Shown: positions 10,192-10,794 of the stretch, piece after piece
Layout of the letters: each line of letters begins with the position of its first letter
How positions within the stretch are numbered: position 1 is the first letter of the stretch
NCBI GenBank assembly: GCA_014523625.1
Contig: JAATVP010000186.1
Span: forward strand, 1-10,794
Length of the DNA: 10,794 nt
DNA from: Nitrososphaerales archaeon TH5896
GTDB lineage: Archaea > Thermoproteota > Nitrososphaeria > Nitrososphaerales > Nitrososphaeraceae
Direction of reading: 5' to 3'
Notes under the pieces: generated by a model
What the model saw: the letters and a program-made list of their open reading frames with translations, nothing else
The model's database searches: none
What the model was told of the DNA's origin: nothing
Made by a program: the position numbers and the translations under genes

Positions 10192-10794
10192 TCATGATTT
10201 ATGGATTTCATTCAATACCATCGTCATATACTCTTTGATATCACTATCAGTCATCGAAGCTTCAACCCCGGTCTTTTCAGTTAGCACATCCGCATTCTTC
10301 TTTGCAATATTTAAAACAGTTGATTGTAGTTCCTGTTCCATATGGGCTGATCCCATACTATCCAGAAACTTTGCTTGGTCAGATAAAGACTTTCTAATAG
10401 AAAGTCGCAGCGTTGTATCTTGGGAAACAGTAACAGCAGAGGAATATAAACCCACATAAATCAAATAGCAAGATAGACCGGTAAAAGAGACAGCGACAAT
10501 TCCATATGGTGGATACGCAGCCTGTGCGGCATTAGCAGAACCGGCAATGTAAAAGAGAACAAATCCGTATGCTGCAATCATCATGTGCTTTCTGAGACTA
10601 CTATCTTTTCGTAAAGTTCTAGCCACAGACAAGAATGCTGCTCCAAATATGATTCCTGATAGAAGTCCAGCCATTGAAAAAATAAGAATATTCGTCATTG
10701 CATCTACATTTTCTGATGGAGTAAAGTATCCTAAAACAAAAAGCGGAAAATCAATAAGATAGTATACCATAGCTATTCCCATAATAGTCCAGAA
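10192..10794 (-). CDS. Partial multi-TM membrane protein with cytoplasmic helical tail
   Basis: C-terminal part of an integral membrane protein; the frame stays open to the window edge (FWTI precedes the Met at 10782), so the true start lies outside. Visible helices are at about 4-20, 31-54, 67-86 and 93-115, counted from that Met. After them come about 80 residues of soluble helical sequence with an amphipathic segment (SIRKSLSDQAKFLDSMGSAH) and a C-terminal helix (DIKEYMTMVLNEIHKS). The arrangement resembles membrane sensors that pass a signal to a cytoplasmic helical domain, and multi-TM proteins of this build are frequent in Nitrososphaeria. No kinase, HAMP or catalytic domain is visible in the part present, so function is not assigned. 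It is convergent with the Asp-box gene. Confidence 0.8.
   Translation of the reverse strand, partial: FWTIMGIAMVYYLIDFPLFVLGYFTPSENVDAMTNILIFSMAGLLSGIIFGAAFLSVARTLRKDSSLRKHMMIAAYGFVLFYIAGSANAAQAAYPPYGIVAVSFTGLSCYLIYVGLYSSAVTVSQDTTLRLSIRKSLSDQAKFLDSMGSAHMEQELQSTVLNIAKKNADVLTEKTGVEASMTDSDIKEYMTMVLNEIHKS

Noticed and set aside
10235..10459. Plus-strand frame opposite the last gene
   Set aside because: Antisense shadow of the membrane-protein tail.

Overview
The window is AT-rich (about one third G+C by eye) and reads as an ammonia-oxidising archaeon of the Nitrososphaeria (Thaumarchaeota). A Nitrosocosmicus-like genome fits best. This is inferred from the gene content (secreted cupredoxin, long secreted Vgb-like propeller with Asn/Asp-rich inserts, Asp-box protein, F420/FMN split-barrel protein, small multi-TM proteins) and from promoters: several genes have a TATA-like box about 24-30 nt before the start codon and no Shine-Dalgarno sequence, as for leaderless archaeal transcripts. 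No rRNA, tRNA, CRISPR array, integrase or transposase was found.

Layout. 1-381: non-coding, with two hairpins, one enclosing a TATA-like loop. 382-975: four-helix membrane protein with a Gln-rich loop. 976-3365: gene-poor, holding two adjacent micro-ORFs (1667-1795 and 1811-1924, same frame, one stop apart), a possible minus-strand fragment near 2614-2757, and a scatter of hairpins (1633, 2318, 2389, 2488, 3010, 3199). 3366-3827 (-): exported amicyanin-type cupredoxin with Leu in the usual axial-Met position. 4278-6545: 755-residue exported Vgb-like beta-propeller, divergent from the cupredoxin. 6847-7743: SRPBCC protein plus PPOX-type split-barrel protein, a probable operon. 7879-8296 (-): a coding region broken by a frameshift at a nine-A tract. 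8507-8558: a perfect 18-bp hairpin that is also half of a tandem duplication. 8805-8954 (-) and 9054-9218 (-): two microproteins of 49 and 54 residues; the first has both a TATA box and a hairpin/U-tract terminator. 9356-9601: 81-residue protein behind a palindrome that overlaps its promoter. 9722-10180: exported two-Asp-box protein. 10192-10794 (-): C-terminal part of a multi-TM protein that runs off the window, convergent with the previous gene.

The genes do not form one pathway. The recognisable products suggest a cell-surface and redox accessory region (copper protein, two propeller-like exported proteins, flavin/deazaflavin-type protein). The unusual content lies between them: sub-60-codon genes, interrupted reading frames and a high density of inverted repeats. 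No defence or mobile system was recognised.
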